Of a stretch of DNA of 34,339 bases, positions 15,344-23,808 are shown piece by piece (the stretch's first letter is position 1; every line of letters begins with the position of its first letter). The DNA comes from Bacteroidales bacterium (GTDB taxonomy: Bacteria > Bacteroidota > Bacteroidia > Bacteroidales > UBA932). The translations under genes and the position numbers were made by a program. Below the pieces are notes generated by a model, which was given only the letters and a program-made list of their open reading frames with translations, did no database searches and was not told where the DNA came from. The DNA lies in NCBI GenBank assembly GCA_024402115.1, contig JAKSJQ010000021.1:1-34339 (forward strand), given 5' to 3'.

Positions 15344-16864
15344 TTACTTGTTGCTTTCGTTAGGTTGGATCTGAGAACCCGGAGACTCGAGCTCATGCTT
15401 AGGGATAGGCCATACGAAGAGTGCTGCGTCGGCCTCTACCTTGAGCGAGCTGCCCTCGGAGAGGGACTCGGACTGCGGAGTGCGCTCGAAGCCTCTGTGC
15501 CAGCGCTTGAGGTCCTGGAGGCGGAAGCCTTCCATGTAGAGTTCCCTCATACGCTCGTCGGAGATGGTGTCGAGCCAGTTCTCGGAGTTGACATTGATCG
15601 TACCGCCGGCAGCGAACCTTGCCTTGCGCAGGGTGCTGAGGTCTGCTGAGCCCTTCGAATAATCGCCCTTCTGGCAGTATGCCTCAGCCCTGATGAGGAA
15701 CTGCTCCGCAAGGCGGAAAGGTTTCGGCATGTTGAGCTCGAAGAGGTTGCTGCTCTCTATGAAGTTCCTGTTTCCGAAGTACTTCACGAGCACAGGCCAT
15801 GTCAGGTTGTGGCTGTGGCCGGTGGTGACGTTCGCGAAGTATGAGTCGTACCTGAGGTCTGCGGCCTCGTACGATGCGAGCACCGAAGAGGCTGGGACGA
15901 AGTCAGGATAGTAGTGCGCATAGTCGGTGGTGAGGTGGAGGAATGGAGAACCGAGCGTGCCACCGAACGAAGTGTTGGTGAAGCCGACCTTCCATATCAC
16001 CTCGAAGCCTGAGTCATGAGTCCAGAGGTAGGTGAAGTATGACTCGTTGGCGGCGGTGTAGATGGTCTTTGCGCTCGAGAGCTCGTACTTGTCCTTCTTG
16101 TCCAGGACGAGGGTCGAGTACTTGATCGCAGCGTCCCAGTCCTGCATGTAGAGCGCTACCCTTGCATGGAGGGCCTGCGCGGTAGAGAGGGTGAAGTAGA
16201 CGCTGTTGTATCCGAGGTCATCCTCCTCGAGGAGAAGCTCCTCGGCCTTCTCGAGGTCGGCGAGCACGAATTCGTATGACTCCTTGAGCGAAGCCCTGAC
16301 GGTCGGCTCGCTGCCGTCGTAGCGGCTTACGAGTACCACTCCGAGTTCGTTCTCTGCAGTCGCAGGGTCATAGGCCTTGCAGAAGCACTTGATGAGCTCC
16401 GAGTATGCGAGAGCCCTGGATACCCTCACCTCTCCCTCGAAGTCGATGAGGACGGCGAGCTGGTTGTCGTCCTTGATGCTCTTGCGGAGGGCAGGAAGCT
16501 TGTCCAGGAAGAAGTTGCAGTCTCCGATGACGCCGTAGAGCGCAGCGTAGACGGCCTCGACGTATCTGTTGGTAGGAAGGATGTCCCACTGCCAGATGTC
16601 GACGTATGTGTTCGTGTTACCGTTGATAGCGTACACGAGGTCTGACTGGATGTCCGGAAGAAGAGTCAGCAGACCGCTGTACAGGGCCGAGCTCTTCCAG
16701 TCTGCGTAGATGCCCACGAGCACCTGCTCCGCCTCTGCGTATGTCTGCATGGCGTTCTCGGTGCGGATTGCGTCACCCGGTTCCTTCTCGAGGCATGAGA
16801 CAGCCATAAGAGAAGCGGCGGCCAGAATGGCGATGTGCCTGAGTGTTTCCTTGATGTTTCTCAT
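15344..16864 (-). CDS. SusD/RagB family surface nutrient-binding lipoprotein
   Basis: The 506-residue protein has lipobox LMAVSC (lipid Cys24) and the usual SusD/RagB length. The N-terminal helical region has the family pattern AEQVLVGIYADWKS, then NRYVEAVYAALYGVIGDCNFFLDKLP and GEVRVSRALAYSELIKCFCKAY. TPR-like helices follow (YEFVLADLEKAEELL, QALHARVALYMQDWDAAIKYS). The C-terminal segment AEQFLIRAEAYCQKGDYSKGSADLSTLRKARF and ELYMEGFRLQDLKRW is the SusD-family signature. It acts as the lid on the SusC barrel and binds substrate at the cell surface. The start lies 4 bases after the susC stop, with AAGGA overlapping that stop. The substrate is not glycan-specific by context, and RagB of Porphyromonas is a peptide-binding relative. 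Confidence 0.97.
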   Translation of the reverse strand: MRNIKETLRHIAILAAASLMAVSCLEKEPGDAIRTENAMQTYAEAEQVLVGIYADWKSSALYSGLLTLLPDIQSDLVYAINGNTNTYVDIWQWDILPTNRYVEAVYAALYGVIGDCNFFLDKLPALRKSIKDDNQLAVLIDFEGEVRVSRALAYSELIKCFCKAYDPATAENELGVVLVSRYDGSEPTVRASLKESYEFVLADLEKAEELLLEEDDLGYNSVYFTLSTAQALHARVALYMQDWDAAIKYSTLVLDKKDKYELSSAKTIYTAANESYFTYLWTHDSGFEVIWKVGFTNTSFGGTLGSPFLHLTTDYAHYYPDFVPASSVLASYEAADLRYDSYFANVTTGHSHNLTWPVLVKYFGNRNFIESSNLFELNMPKPFRLAEQFLIRAEAYCQKGDYSKGSADLSTLRKARFAAGGTINVNSENWLDTISDERMRELYMEGFRLQDLKRWHRGFERTPQSESLSEGSSLKVEADAALFVWPIPKHELESPGSQIQPNESNK

Positions 16865-16868
16865 GTCC

Positions 16869-19811
16869 TTAGAAAGTTATGTCGATTCCGAATGTATACT
16901 GGCGGGCCATTGGGTACTGGGCCGCATAGACGTTTGCTGTGCCCTCCGGATCAAGGCCGGAGAAGCGGGTAAGGGTCAGGAGGTTCTGGCCCTGGAGGTA
17001 GAAGCGCACTCCGCGGAGCACCTTCTGCCTGTCAAGAAGTGACGATGGGAGCGAGTATGCGACCATCAGGTTCTTCAGACGGAGGAAAGACGCGTCCTCG
17101 AGAAGGTGGCTGTCGAACTCGCCGTAGACACCGTGACGAGGGATATCGGTCACGTCGCCCGGCTTCTTCCACCTTTCGAGCAGCCTGCGGCTCTGGTTGT
17201 AGACCTGGAAACGGCCGTTGGACTCGTCGAAGTAGCGGTCGTTGTTGATCATCCACCTGTCGGCAACCCAGCTGAACTGGGCGCTTGCGCTGAGGCCCTT
17301 CCAAGAGAGGTTTGTTCCGAAACCGCCCTGCCATGGTGCGAAGTAGCTCTTGCCCACGAGCACCTTGTCCGACTCCCTGAGCTCGTTTGTGAGCTCGCCG
17401 TCGGCTGTGTACCAGAGCGCGTCACCGTTCGCAGGGTTGACGCCGGCGAAGCGGTTGATGAAGAACTCGCCTACAGGATGGCCGACCACGAGCTTGGTGT
17501 TGGTGTTCGCTGTCTCGTATTCGGTCACTCCGTTGTAGAGCTCGGTGATGCGGTTGTGGTTGTATGAGACATTGGCGTTCACGGTCCACATGAAATCACC
17601 CTTGCGGACTGCCATAGCGTCGATGTTGAACTCGACACCGGCATTGACCATACCTCCGACATTGTCCCACTTGTATCCGAAACCATTGGAGGTGGTGTAT
17701 GAGAGAGGCACCTCCATCAGCATGTTGTAGGTCTTCTTGTAGTAGAACTCGAGGTCGGCGTTGAGCCTTGACCAGAATCCTGCGCGGAAGGCGAGGTTGG
17801 TGGTCCAGGTTGTCTCCCAGGTGAGCTTCTCGTTGCCCAGCTGTGAAGGAACCATACCCGACTGTCCTACGTAGTCGCTTCCTCCGACCACGAGCGCGAG
17901 ATGCTCGTAGTTAGGGATGGAAGAGTTACCGGATGTACCGGTGTTGAGCGCCACCTGCGCGGTGGTGAGCCATGAGCGGGTTCCGGACATGAAGTCCTCG
18001 TTGCGCATGTCCCACATGCCGCCGACGGCCCAGAATGCTGCCCAGCGGTTGTCCTTTCCGAACCTCGACGATCCGTCGGTACGTACGGAAGCCTCGCCGT
18101 AGTACTTGTTCGCGTAGTTGTACTCCGCACGACCGAAGAACGAGAGGAAGGAGTAGTCCGAATCAGCGGTGCTGCCCCATCCGGTTACGCGTGACGCCGT
18201 CGCGATGTCAGTGAGCTTGTCATTGGTCTGACCTGCAGTGGCGATGTTGAAGCCCTCGTAGTGGTAGTTCACACCCTCCTGACCGAGAAGAAAGTGGAAG
18301 TCATGGACGTGGTCGATGTCGAACGCGTAGTTCAGCGTGTTGGTGATCGAGAGGTTCATGGCGTCGCTGGTCGAGCGGGATGCCTTGCCCTCCTCTAGGT
18401 TCGGCGCGTAGCTCGGCATGGACTTGCTCAGCGCGGTGACGTGCGAGTAATCCACTGCTCCCTGGCTCCTGAAGGTGAGGCCCGGGATGATTGTGAACTC
18501 GGCATAGGCCGAAGTGAACACCTTGTACTTCTTGTAGTTCAGAGGGTTGTTCTCGAGCCACTCGAGCGGGTTCTGGCCTGTTCCCTTCCATGTACCGTCG
18601 TTCACGCTCGCGAGCGAGCCGTCTGCGTTGTACGGACTGTAGTAAGGGAGCATGAATCGTGAGGCTGAGATAGGGGTCACGAGGGTGTAGGAACCTTCGT
18701 CTGCCTGCTCTATGTCCTGGTAGTTGAGGTTGACGTTGACGCCGGTGGTGAGCCACTTCGCCGCCTTGCGCTCGAGATTGGTCTTGAACGAATAGCGCTT
18801 GAAGCCCGATCCCACAGCGATACCGTCCTGGTCGTAGTAACCGCCGGAGATGTAGTAGTTGGTCTTGTCGTCGGCGCCTGAGATGCTGAGCTCATAGCTC
18901 TGGAGCAGGGCCTTGTTCGAGTAGACCATGTCCATCCAGTTCACGTCTGTCTGCGAAAGTACGTCGTAGTTCTTTCCGCTGGTAAGGCCGATCTCCTTCT
19001 CGTACTGGATACGCTCCTCGGTGTTCATCTGGTCCCAGTTTCCGTACGCCAGGCGCGAGATTCCGAGCTGGGTGTGGAAATCGATCTGCGGACGGTCGGA
19101 CTGGCGGCCGCGCTTTGTGGTGATCACTATGACGCCGTTGGCCGCGCGGGCTCCGTAGATCGAGGTGCTGGACGCATCCTTGAGCACGGAGATGTTTTCG
19201 ATGTCTGCTGGATTGACCGTGTTGAAGTCGGCTGCCGAGATGGCGACGCCGTCGAGGATGTAGAGCGGTGCGGTGCCCGAGTTGATCGAGTTCGTTCCGC
19301 GAATGGTCATGGTCGCCGATGAGCTTGGCTCACCGGAGTTGGACATTACTGAGAGACCTGCGACCTGGCCCTGGAGAGCCTGATCGAAGGCCGCGGTAGG
19401 AGTATTTGCGAGCTTCTCGGACTTCACCGATGCGACCGAACCGGTCACCGAGCCCTTCTTCCTGACGCCGTATGCGATCACGACCGACTCCTCGACCATG
19501 ATGCCGTCAACCTCGAGGACTATGTCCCAGGTCCACTGCGACACGCCCTGAGGGACCACAGCCTCCTGCCCCACGAATCCCAATGCGCTCACGGACAGGG
19601 TCGCGCCCGAAGCCGCTTCGATGGTATAGGCACCATCGATGTCGGTAACCGCTCCTCGTCCAGGACCGGACATCACTGCCGCGCCCACAAGCGGAGAACC
19701 GTCCGTCGCGTCAGTCACGACTCCCTTGACGGTCACCGTGTTCTGCGCCCAGACCGATGCTCCGAGCAGGAGTACGGATACCGAAAGCAATAATTTCTGT
19801 AAAAACTTCAC
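16869..19811 (-). CDS. SusC/RagA family TonB-linked outer-membrane transporter
   Basis: The 980-residue protein has a signal peptide (residues 1-22, ending SVWAQ). A carboxypeptidase-D-like regulatory domain follows (about 24-100, VTVKGVVTDATDGSPLVGAAV). Next come a TonB-box-like segment (ESVVIAYG, about 107-114) and the plug domain ending in the SusC signature LKDASSTSIYGARAANG. A large 22-strand barrel closes with YTFGIDITF. There is no STN domain, so signalling to an anti-sigma factor is unlikely. The start codon is GTG at 19811, sharing its first base with the TAG stop of the preceding lipoprotein gene (TAGTG). It imports ligand held by SusD using TonB energy. With no carbohydrate enzymes and an S8 protease in the operon, oligopeptides are the likely cargo, as for RagA. 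Confidence 0.97.
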   Translation of the reverse strand: MKFLQKLLLSVSVLLLGASVWAQNTVTVKGVVTDATDGSPLVGAAVMSGPGRGAVTDIDGAYTIEAASGATLSVSALGFVGQEAVVPQGVSQWTWDIVLEVDGIMVEESVVIAYGVRKKGSVTGSVASVKSEKLANTPTAAFDQALQGQVAGLSVMSNSGEPSSSATMTIRGTNSINSGTAPLYILDGVAISAADFNTVNPADIENISVLKDASSTSIYGARAANGVIVITTKRGRQSDRPQIDFHTQLGISRLAYGNWDQMNTEERIQYEKEIGLTSGKNYDVLSQTDVNWMDMVYSNKALLQSYELSISGADDKTNYYISGGYYDQDGIAVGSGFKRYSFKTNLERKAAKWLTTGVNVNLNYQDIEQADEGSYTLVTPISASRFMLPYYSPYNADGSLASVNDGTWKGTGQNPLEWLENNPLNYKKYKVFTSAYAEFTIIPGLTFRSQGAVDYSHVTALSKSMPSYAPNLEEGKASRSTSDAMNLSITNTLNYAFDIDHVHDFHFLLGQEGVNYHYEGFNIATAGQTNDKLTDIATASRVTGWGSTADSDYSFLSFFGRAEYNYANKYYGEASVRTDGSSRFGKDNRWAAFWAVGGMWDMRNEDFMSGTRSWLTTAQVALNTGTSGNSSIPNYEHLALVVGGSDYVGQSGMVPSQLGNEKLTWETTWTTNLAFRAGFWSRLNADLEFYYKKTYNMLMEVPLSYTTSNGFGYKWDNVGGMVNAGVEFNIDAMAVRKGDFMWTVNANVSYNHNRITELYNGVTEYETANTNTKLVVGHPVGEFFINRFAGVNPANGDALWYTADGELTNELRESDKVLVGKSYFAPWQGGFGTNLSWKGLSASAQFSWVADRWMINNDRYFDESNGRFQVYNQSRRLLERWKKPGDVTDIPRHGVYGEFDSHLLEDASFLRLKNLMVAYSLPSSLLDRQKVLRGVRFYLQGQNLLTLTRFSGLDPEGTANVYAAQYPMARQYTFGIDITF

Positions 19812-22162
19812 TATTCTACTGGCTGATAAACATGTTTAGCGAGAGTGGTGAACTTGCCGTCCTTGTCCACTCCGACTGCGAAGAAGTTGTAGTCAACCTC
19901 TTCTGGATAGATATAGAGCTCGACCGACTCACCAGGGTCGGCCTCGTTATACTCCCACCTTGAGCCTGCTGTTAGGGACTGGTAAACCTGGTCCTCGCTG
20001 CTCTCGTAGTCGTAGCTGAAATTGTCTGCGCTGAGGTTCATGTAGCGTACGGAGGTGATCTCCTCAGAGCACTCGATGGCTATGGTTACCTTCGCGCTGT
20101 ACTGGCTCATCCTCTCGACGCTGTGTCCCTTGATGGTGATGGCTCCCTCTGAAGGAAGCACCTGGGCAGCTGCGGTGCTGAGCCTGATGTCATTGTATGC
20201 ACCGCCACTGGTGAACGCCACTCCGATCGCGATGCACTCCTCACCTGGCTTGAGACCGGTGCAACGTGCGTCGATGTTCTTGATTGCGCCGCTTGCCTTG
20301 AGCACAGCCCTGTCCCAGACGATTCCGTACCTGAGGGCATAGTCGTACTCGCTCATCTTCGCAGCCTCGAACTCGCTCTTCTTCACGAGAGTGTAGTAGA
20401 ACTTCGAGACGCTGGAAGTGATGTCGAAATATGCGCTCGCGGTAGTGGTGGTGGCGTCGCCTTCCCTCACGGTCACAAGCTCGGTGCTGGTCTTCTGCGG
20501 AGTCTCGAGGATGACAGGCTTGATGATCACGTCGTTCACGGTGTACTCGCCGAATACCCTCTCCTCATCGGTCGGGATGAAAGCGAGCGCGTACTTCGCG
20601 CCTGGGACGATGGACCTTGCGTTCTTCTTGCCCTCGCCGTCGTCCATGGCTGCGAACATGTTGAGAGCACCTGAGTATGTGGTCATGAGCACTCCGTACA
20701 TGCCGTCGCCGATACCGTTGAGCGGTGCCGATGCGTCGATGAGGAACTCCCTGCGGAGATCCATGAGCTCGGAGTCATCGTAGTAGCGCATGATGCCGCC
20801 GTAGAACGAGTTCGCTCCCCTGAACGATGCCTTCACGGTCGCCTTGTCCACGCCTACGTTGGTGAGGCTGAAATCCTCCTCAATGTAGGTGAAATACTGC
20901 ACGTATACGTCGGATGGGTCGGGGTTGGTGCCGATCCACTTCGAATATGCACCCGGGTAGCAATATGCAGCGTACCTCTCGCCCACCACTGGGTTGAGCA
21001 CGCTCTTGATGTCGAGCTCGTATGCGTTGCCCTCGGTGACAGGGTTCCAAGAGAGGTAGATGTCCTCGTTGCCTGAAGCGTAGTCCTTCGCAGGCTCGAT
21101 GATCTTCGCTGCATCGAATTCGTCGGCCTTCGCGAAGCCTGCGAGGAAGCCCGGAGAGTTGAAGTCGGTGTCGAGCTGGACGAGGGTCATCTTTCCTGTA
21201 GGTGCAAGCACCATGTCGAAGAGAGGTGCCTCGAGGGTCACCTGGATCTTGCCGATGAAGGTCTGGTCGCCGGAGGTGGCGAGTATCACGACCTTGCCCT
21301 CGCTGTCCTGAGAGTAAGAGGCAGGGGCCTTGATGGTGAGCATGCATCCGTCCACGCTTGCCTTCCATCCGTCAGGCTTCTCGGTGACGGTCACGCCGAT
21401 GCTGTGCGGGAGTGCGATGGGGACTGCCTTGGGCTCTGCAAGCTCGAAGTGGAGCTTGTTGGCCGCGATGCGGAGGTCGGCTGCAAGGCGCATAGGGATC
21501 ACGAAGCTGGTTCCGTCCTGGAGCTCGATGGTGACAACGCCGTCCTCCACCTTCACGCTCTTGAAGATTGAGTCGCCGCTGCCTGGGTTCTGAGGCTCCG
21601 GATATGAAGCGACGATCTTGTTCCCGTCTGCGTCGAGGAGGAATTCTCCGTTGACTGTCCAGTAGAGGGTGCCGCCGATTTCCCTGACTCCGATAACCGG
21701 TGCGACTGCATCCTGGCCGTCTTCACCGTCTTTTCCATCCTCTCCGTCCTTGCCGCTTACCGGAATCCTGTTTCCGTCAGGGCCGAGGAGGAAGTCGCCG
21801 TTCACTGTCCAATAGAGGACACCGTCGACTTCCTTGACTCCGATCTGAGGAGCCTGTGAGGAGCCTGCCGCTGTCTTGATGGTGGTGGTCTTGCCATCTG
21901 AGAAGGTTACTGTGAATCCTCCCTCTGTCTGGTCTACAGACACGACATAGGCTTTGCCGTTGATTGCGTTTACGATGGTCTGCAGGGACGAGATGCTTGC
22001 GTTGACGTCCTTGAGACTGTTCTCCAGGGTCTGTACCCTTGACTGGAGATCCTTGATCTGCTGCTCGAGATAAGATGGATCGAATGGGTCTGAGCATGAT
22101 GCTACAGACATTCCTGCGATCGCCAATGCAGCTGTGGTTAAGTATATAAAAATGCGTTTCAT
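19811..22162 (-). CDS. DUF4988-like coiled-coil surface lipoprotein heading the SusCD operon
   Basis: I start it at 22162 (MKRIFIYLTT), which opens a lipoprotein signal with lipobox MSVASC (Cys23). The open frame to 22258 adds only low-complexity basic sequence. The product is 783 residues. Residues about 28-62 are a heptad-rich coiled coil (YLEQQIKDLQSRVQTLENSL). A module like the N-terminal domain of PL29 lyases (DUF4988) follows. It contains two copies of an IGVxExxGxLYWTVNGxFLL unit flanking a short collagen-like stretch (GKDGEDGKDGEDGQ). The remainder is several Ig/FN3-like beta domains with no lyase or other catalytic motif. It is the first gene of the operon, with a TACATTTG -7 box upstream, and its TAG stop overlaps the GTG of susC. 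It probably acts as a surface-exposed capture subunit. Confidence 0.82.
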   Translation of the reverse strand: MKRIFIYLTTAALAIAGMSVASCSDPFDPSYLEQQIKDLQSRVQTLENSLKDVNASISSLQTIVNAINGKAYVVSVDQTEGGFTVTFSDGKTTTIKTAAGSSQAPQIGVKEVDGVLYWTVNGDFLLGPDGNRIPVSGKDGEDGKDGEDGQDAVAPVIGVREIGGTLYWTVNGEFLLDADGNKIVASYPEPQNPGSGDSIFKSVKVEDGVVTIELQDGTSFVIPMRLAADLRIAANKLHFELAEPKAVPIALPHSIGVTVTEKPDGWKASVDGCMLTIKAPASYSQDSEGKVVILATSGDQTFIGKIQVTLEAPLFDMVLAPTGKMTLVQLDTDFNSPGFLAGFAKADEFDAAKIIEPAKDYASGNEDIYLSWNPVTEGNAYELDIKSVLNPVVGERYAAYCYPGAYSKWIGTNPDPSDVYVQYFTYIEEDFSLTNVGVDKATVKASFRGANSFYGGIMRYYDDSELMDLRREFLIDASAPLNGIGDGMYGVLMTTYSGALNMFAAMDDGEGKKNARSIVPGAKYALAFIPTDEERVFGEYTVNDVIIKPVILETPQKTSTELVTVREGDATTTTASAYFDITSSVSKFYYTLVKKSEFEAAKMSEYDYALRYGIVWDRAVLKASGAIKNIDARCTGLKPGEECIAIGVAFTSGGAYNDIRLSTAAAQVLPSEGAITIKGHSVERMSQYSAKVTIAIECSEEITSVRYMNLSADNFSYDYESSEDQVYQSLTAGSRWEYNEADPGESVELYIYPEEVDYNFFAVGVDKDGKFTTLAKHVYQPVE

Positions 22163-22181
22163 AATTCGTAACTGTTCTCCC

Positions 22182-22247
22182 TTGTGCGTGCTTTGTTTGC
22201 GCGTGCTCTGGCACATTGTGCGTGCGCGTAAGGCGCGCCGTGCGCAA
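22182..22247 (-). repeat. Short GTGCGTGC repeats in the operon leader
   Basis: The plus strand shows TTGTGCGTGC at 22182-22191, TTGCGCGTGC at 22197-22206 and TTGTGCGTGC at 22216-22225, with an inverted partial copy GTGCGCAA at 22240-22247. They lie between the predicted -7 box and the first ATG, so in the 5' leader of the SusCD operon transcript. They may be a protein-binding site in DNA or RNA. Function is unknown. Confidence 0.6.
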
Positions 22248-22255
22248 AAGGGCGG

Positions 22256-22263
22256 CAAATGTA
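22256..22263 (-). promoter_or_regulatory. Bacteroidota -7 promoter element for the SusCD/S8 operon
   Basis: The minus strand reads TACATTTG (TAnnTTTG consensus), 93 bases upstream of the ATG at 22162. It implies a GC-rich leader of about 85 bases holding the GTGCGTGC repeats. A TTTG -33 box is not seen at normal spacing, which would fit a promoter needing an activator. Confidence 0.5.
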
Positions 22264-22417
22264 CGAATTATATTTGATATTTGCTAATCCTCCTTTGATA
22301 CTCGCAGTGTGTGCCTGACATTGGTAATGAATTTGAAGTATTCTGTGATATTTTTGGATATTTCTTATATCTGTACCGATTTTCTTCGGTTTTTATCTAC
22401 ATTTTTTGCAGATTCTT

Positions 22418-22572
22418 GCAACCCGAAATTCGGAGCGCACACAAACCTGCCATATAGGTCATCCAGAGGTGTTTCATGTGCGCACCGCGACGATTTTGGC
22501 TGGGAGCGCACGCCCATCAGCTCTGGACGCACTTTTGGGCCATATCAGCGTGCGCTCCGATTTTCGGGTTGC
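22418..22572. repeat. 155-bp element bounded by a 23-bp inverted repeat
   Basis: The arms at 22418-22440 and 22550-22572 match at 22 of 23 positions as inverted repeats (outer ends GCAACCCGAAA / TTTTCGGGTTGC) and enclose 109 bp. Inside are two palindromic units, GAGCGCAC (22433) with GTGCGC (22478) and GAGCGCAC (22504) with GTGCGCTC (22550), so the units recur at 71-72 bp. It lies in the 22264-22751 non-coding region, where I see no credible gene. It could be an invertible segment, a MITE-like element or a structured regulatory site. No recombinase is nearby. Confidence 0.75.
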
Positions 22573-22751
22573 CCACATGCGTTCATGGGACGCACCGCTG
22601 CAGGAATAGAGAACCTACGGCAGCTAAAGTGAGCCACCTTGCGAGCTCGAATGAGCGGCTCGCCGGTGTTCGCTTTTGCCCACATGAACTCAACACGCTT
22701 GAGAACTCAAACGTGGCAATGTGTCTGTGATGCTTATGTTGATTGAAGCCC

Positions 22752-23768
22752 CTAATCCTCAGCTAGATTGACTTCTCTATGGGTGGATGACAGCTCTTTG
22801 CCGTTGTCGTCGTATATGGTGAGGGTACGGTCGCAGACCCACATGATTGGCCATCCGGATGACAAGTGGATCATAGTGGTAGAGTACTGTTCCAATTCGG
22901 CCCCTAAGTGGGTTGCTGCAGCCTGCTCTTCGAAAGCCTGCTCAACGTCCACTTCCTGGTTGGCCATCGCACTCTTGAGGACCGCGATGGTCGCGTCGCG
23001 AAGCATAGGCATCAGCTTTTCACTGTCGATGTTGGTGTATGTGCGGAGGACGAGATAGGTAGAATCGCTGTACTCGGTGTCCACCCAGAAGTGGGTTTCT
23101 CCATTGATCTGTCCCTCGGAGAAGATGTTTGTGAAAGGTTCCTCGATGGTGTATTCCTCATCCATGTCGTAACGTCCACCATGGAAGAACAGCAGTGGAG
23201 CGATGTCATCAATGCAGCTTTTGCTGATTGCTTCAGGGGTGCATAATGCGTCTGTAACACTCTGAATAGCCTGTTCCTTGGTTATGCCCAGCGTCTTCCA
23301 GGTCTTCTTGTCGTATCCGGCGTAAGCCTTTTCCAGGGTTGTTTGTGTCAAGGTTTTCATGGCCGCGAGCGACTGCTCAAGGTCACCGAGTCCCTGCATT
23401 GTTCCGAATTCGTTAGTTATCACGTTGTATTTTACCGAACTGCATAACTCCGAATAGTCTTCGATGGAGAGGTTGAGCTTCAGAGAGAGGTTTGATGAGT
23501 AGACATCATCGTAGCTTACCTGAAGCGTGTAGGATTTGTCGTCTTCCGCGATTACTGTTAGGGTTCGCTTCTCGGACGAACTGTCTGTGATAGTTTTCTC
23601 ACCATTTCTGTCTGTTTTTTCTAACTTTGAAATACAGTCGTATGTGATGCTGTCACCCTTTGTCCAATAGGCACATACCTGAGCTGTGTTGTCTGGCATG
23701 ATCTGACAATAGGCAGTGGCTGAGAGCATTGCGGCTGCCATCAATGAGAGTGTTCTATAGATGTTCAT
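22752..23768 (-). CDS. Secreted protein of unknown function
   Basis: The 338-residue protein has a signal peptide (MNIYRTLSLMAAAMLSATAYC, then Q). The rest is a soluble alpha/beta protein with early strands around GDSITYDCISKLEKTD and YTLQVSYDDVY, a helical middle (KTLGITKEQAIQSVTDALC) and a late strand pair (TLTIYDDNGKELSS). I recognise no domain or catalytic motif. The Cys at the end of the signal is followed by QIMPD and is not a clear lipobox, so periplasmic location is the better guess. It lies 40 bases downstream of the small membrane protein gene and is likely co-transcribed with it. Its composition is intermediate between the GC-rich core and the AT-rich cassette above. Confidence 0.7.
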   Translation of the reverse strand: MNIYRTLSLMAAAMLSATAYCQIMPDNTAQVCAYWTKGDSITYDCISKLEKTDRNGEKTITDSSSEKRTLTVIAEDDKSYTLQVSYDDVYSSNLSLKLNLSIEDYSELCSSVKYNVITNEFGTMQGLGDLEQSLAAMKTLTQTTLEKAYAGYDKKTWKTLGITKEQAIQSVTDALCTPEAISKSCIDDIAPLLFFHGGRYDMDEEYTIEEPFTNIFSEGQINGETHFWVDTEYSDSTYLVLRTYTNIDSEKLMPMLRDATIAVLKSAMANQEVDVEQAFEEQAAATHLGAELEQYSTTMIHLSSGWPIMWVCDRTLTIYDDNGKELSSTHREVNLAED

Positions 23769-23808
23769 GTGTTTGATATTTACCGATTGATAACTCGTCG
23801 TCGTGAAT

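Noticed and set aside
19812..22258. Start of the operon's first lipoprotein at 22258
   Set aside because: The extra 32 residues are basic low-complexity sequence running through the predicted leader and -7 box. The signal peptide starts at 22162.
22309..22730. Overlapping plus-strand open frames of 107 and 84 residues
   Set aside because: The translations are rich in Cys, His and Trp, show no domain or signal, and run through the inverted-repeat element. They look like by-products of GC-rich repeats.
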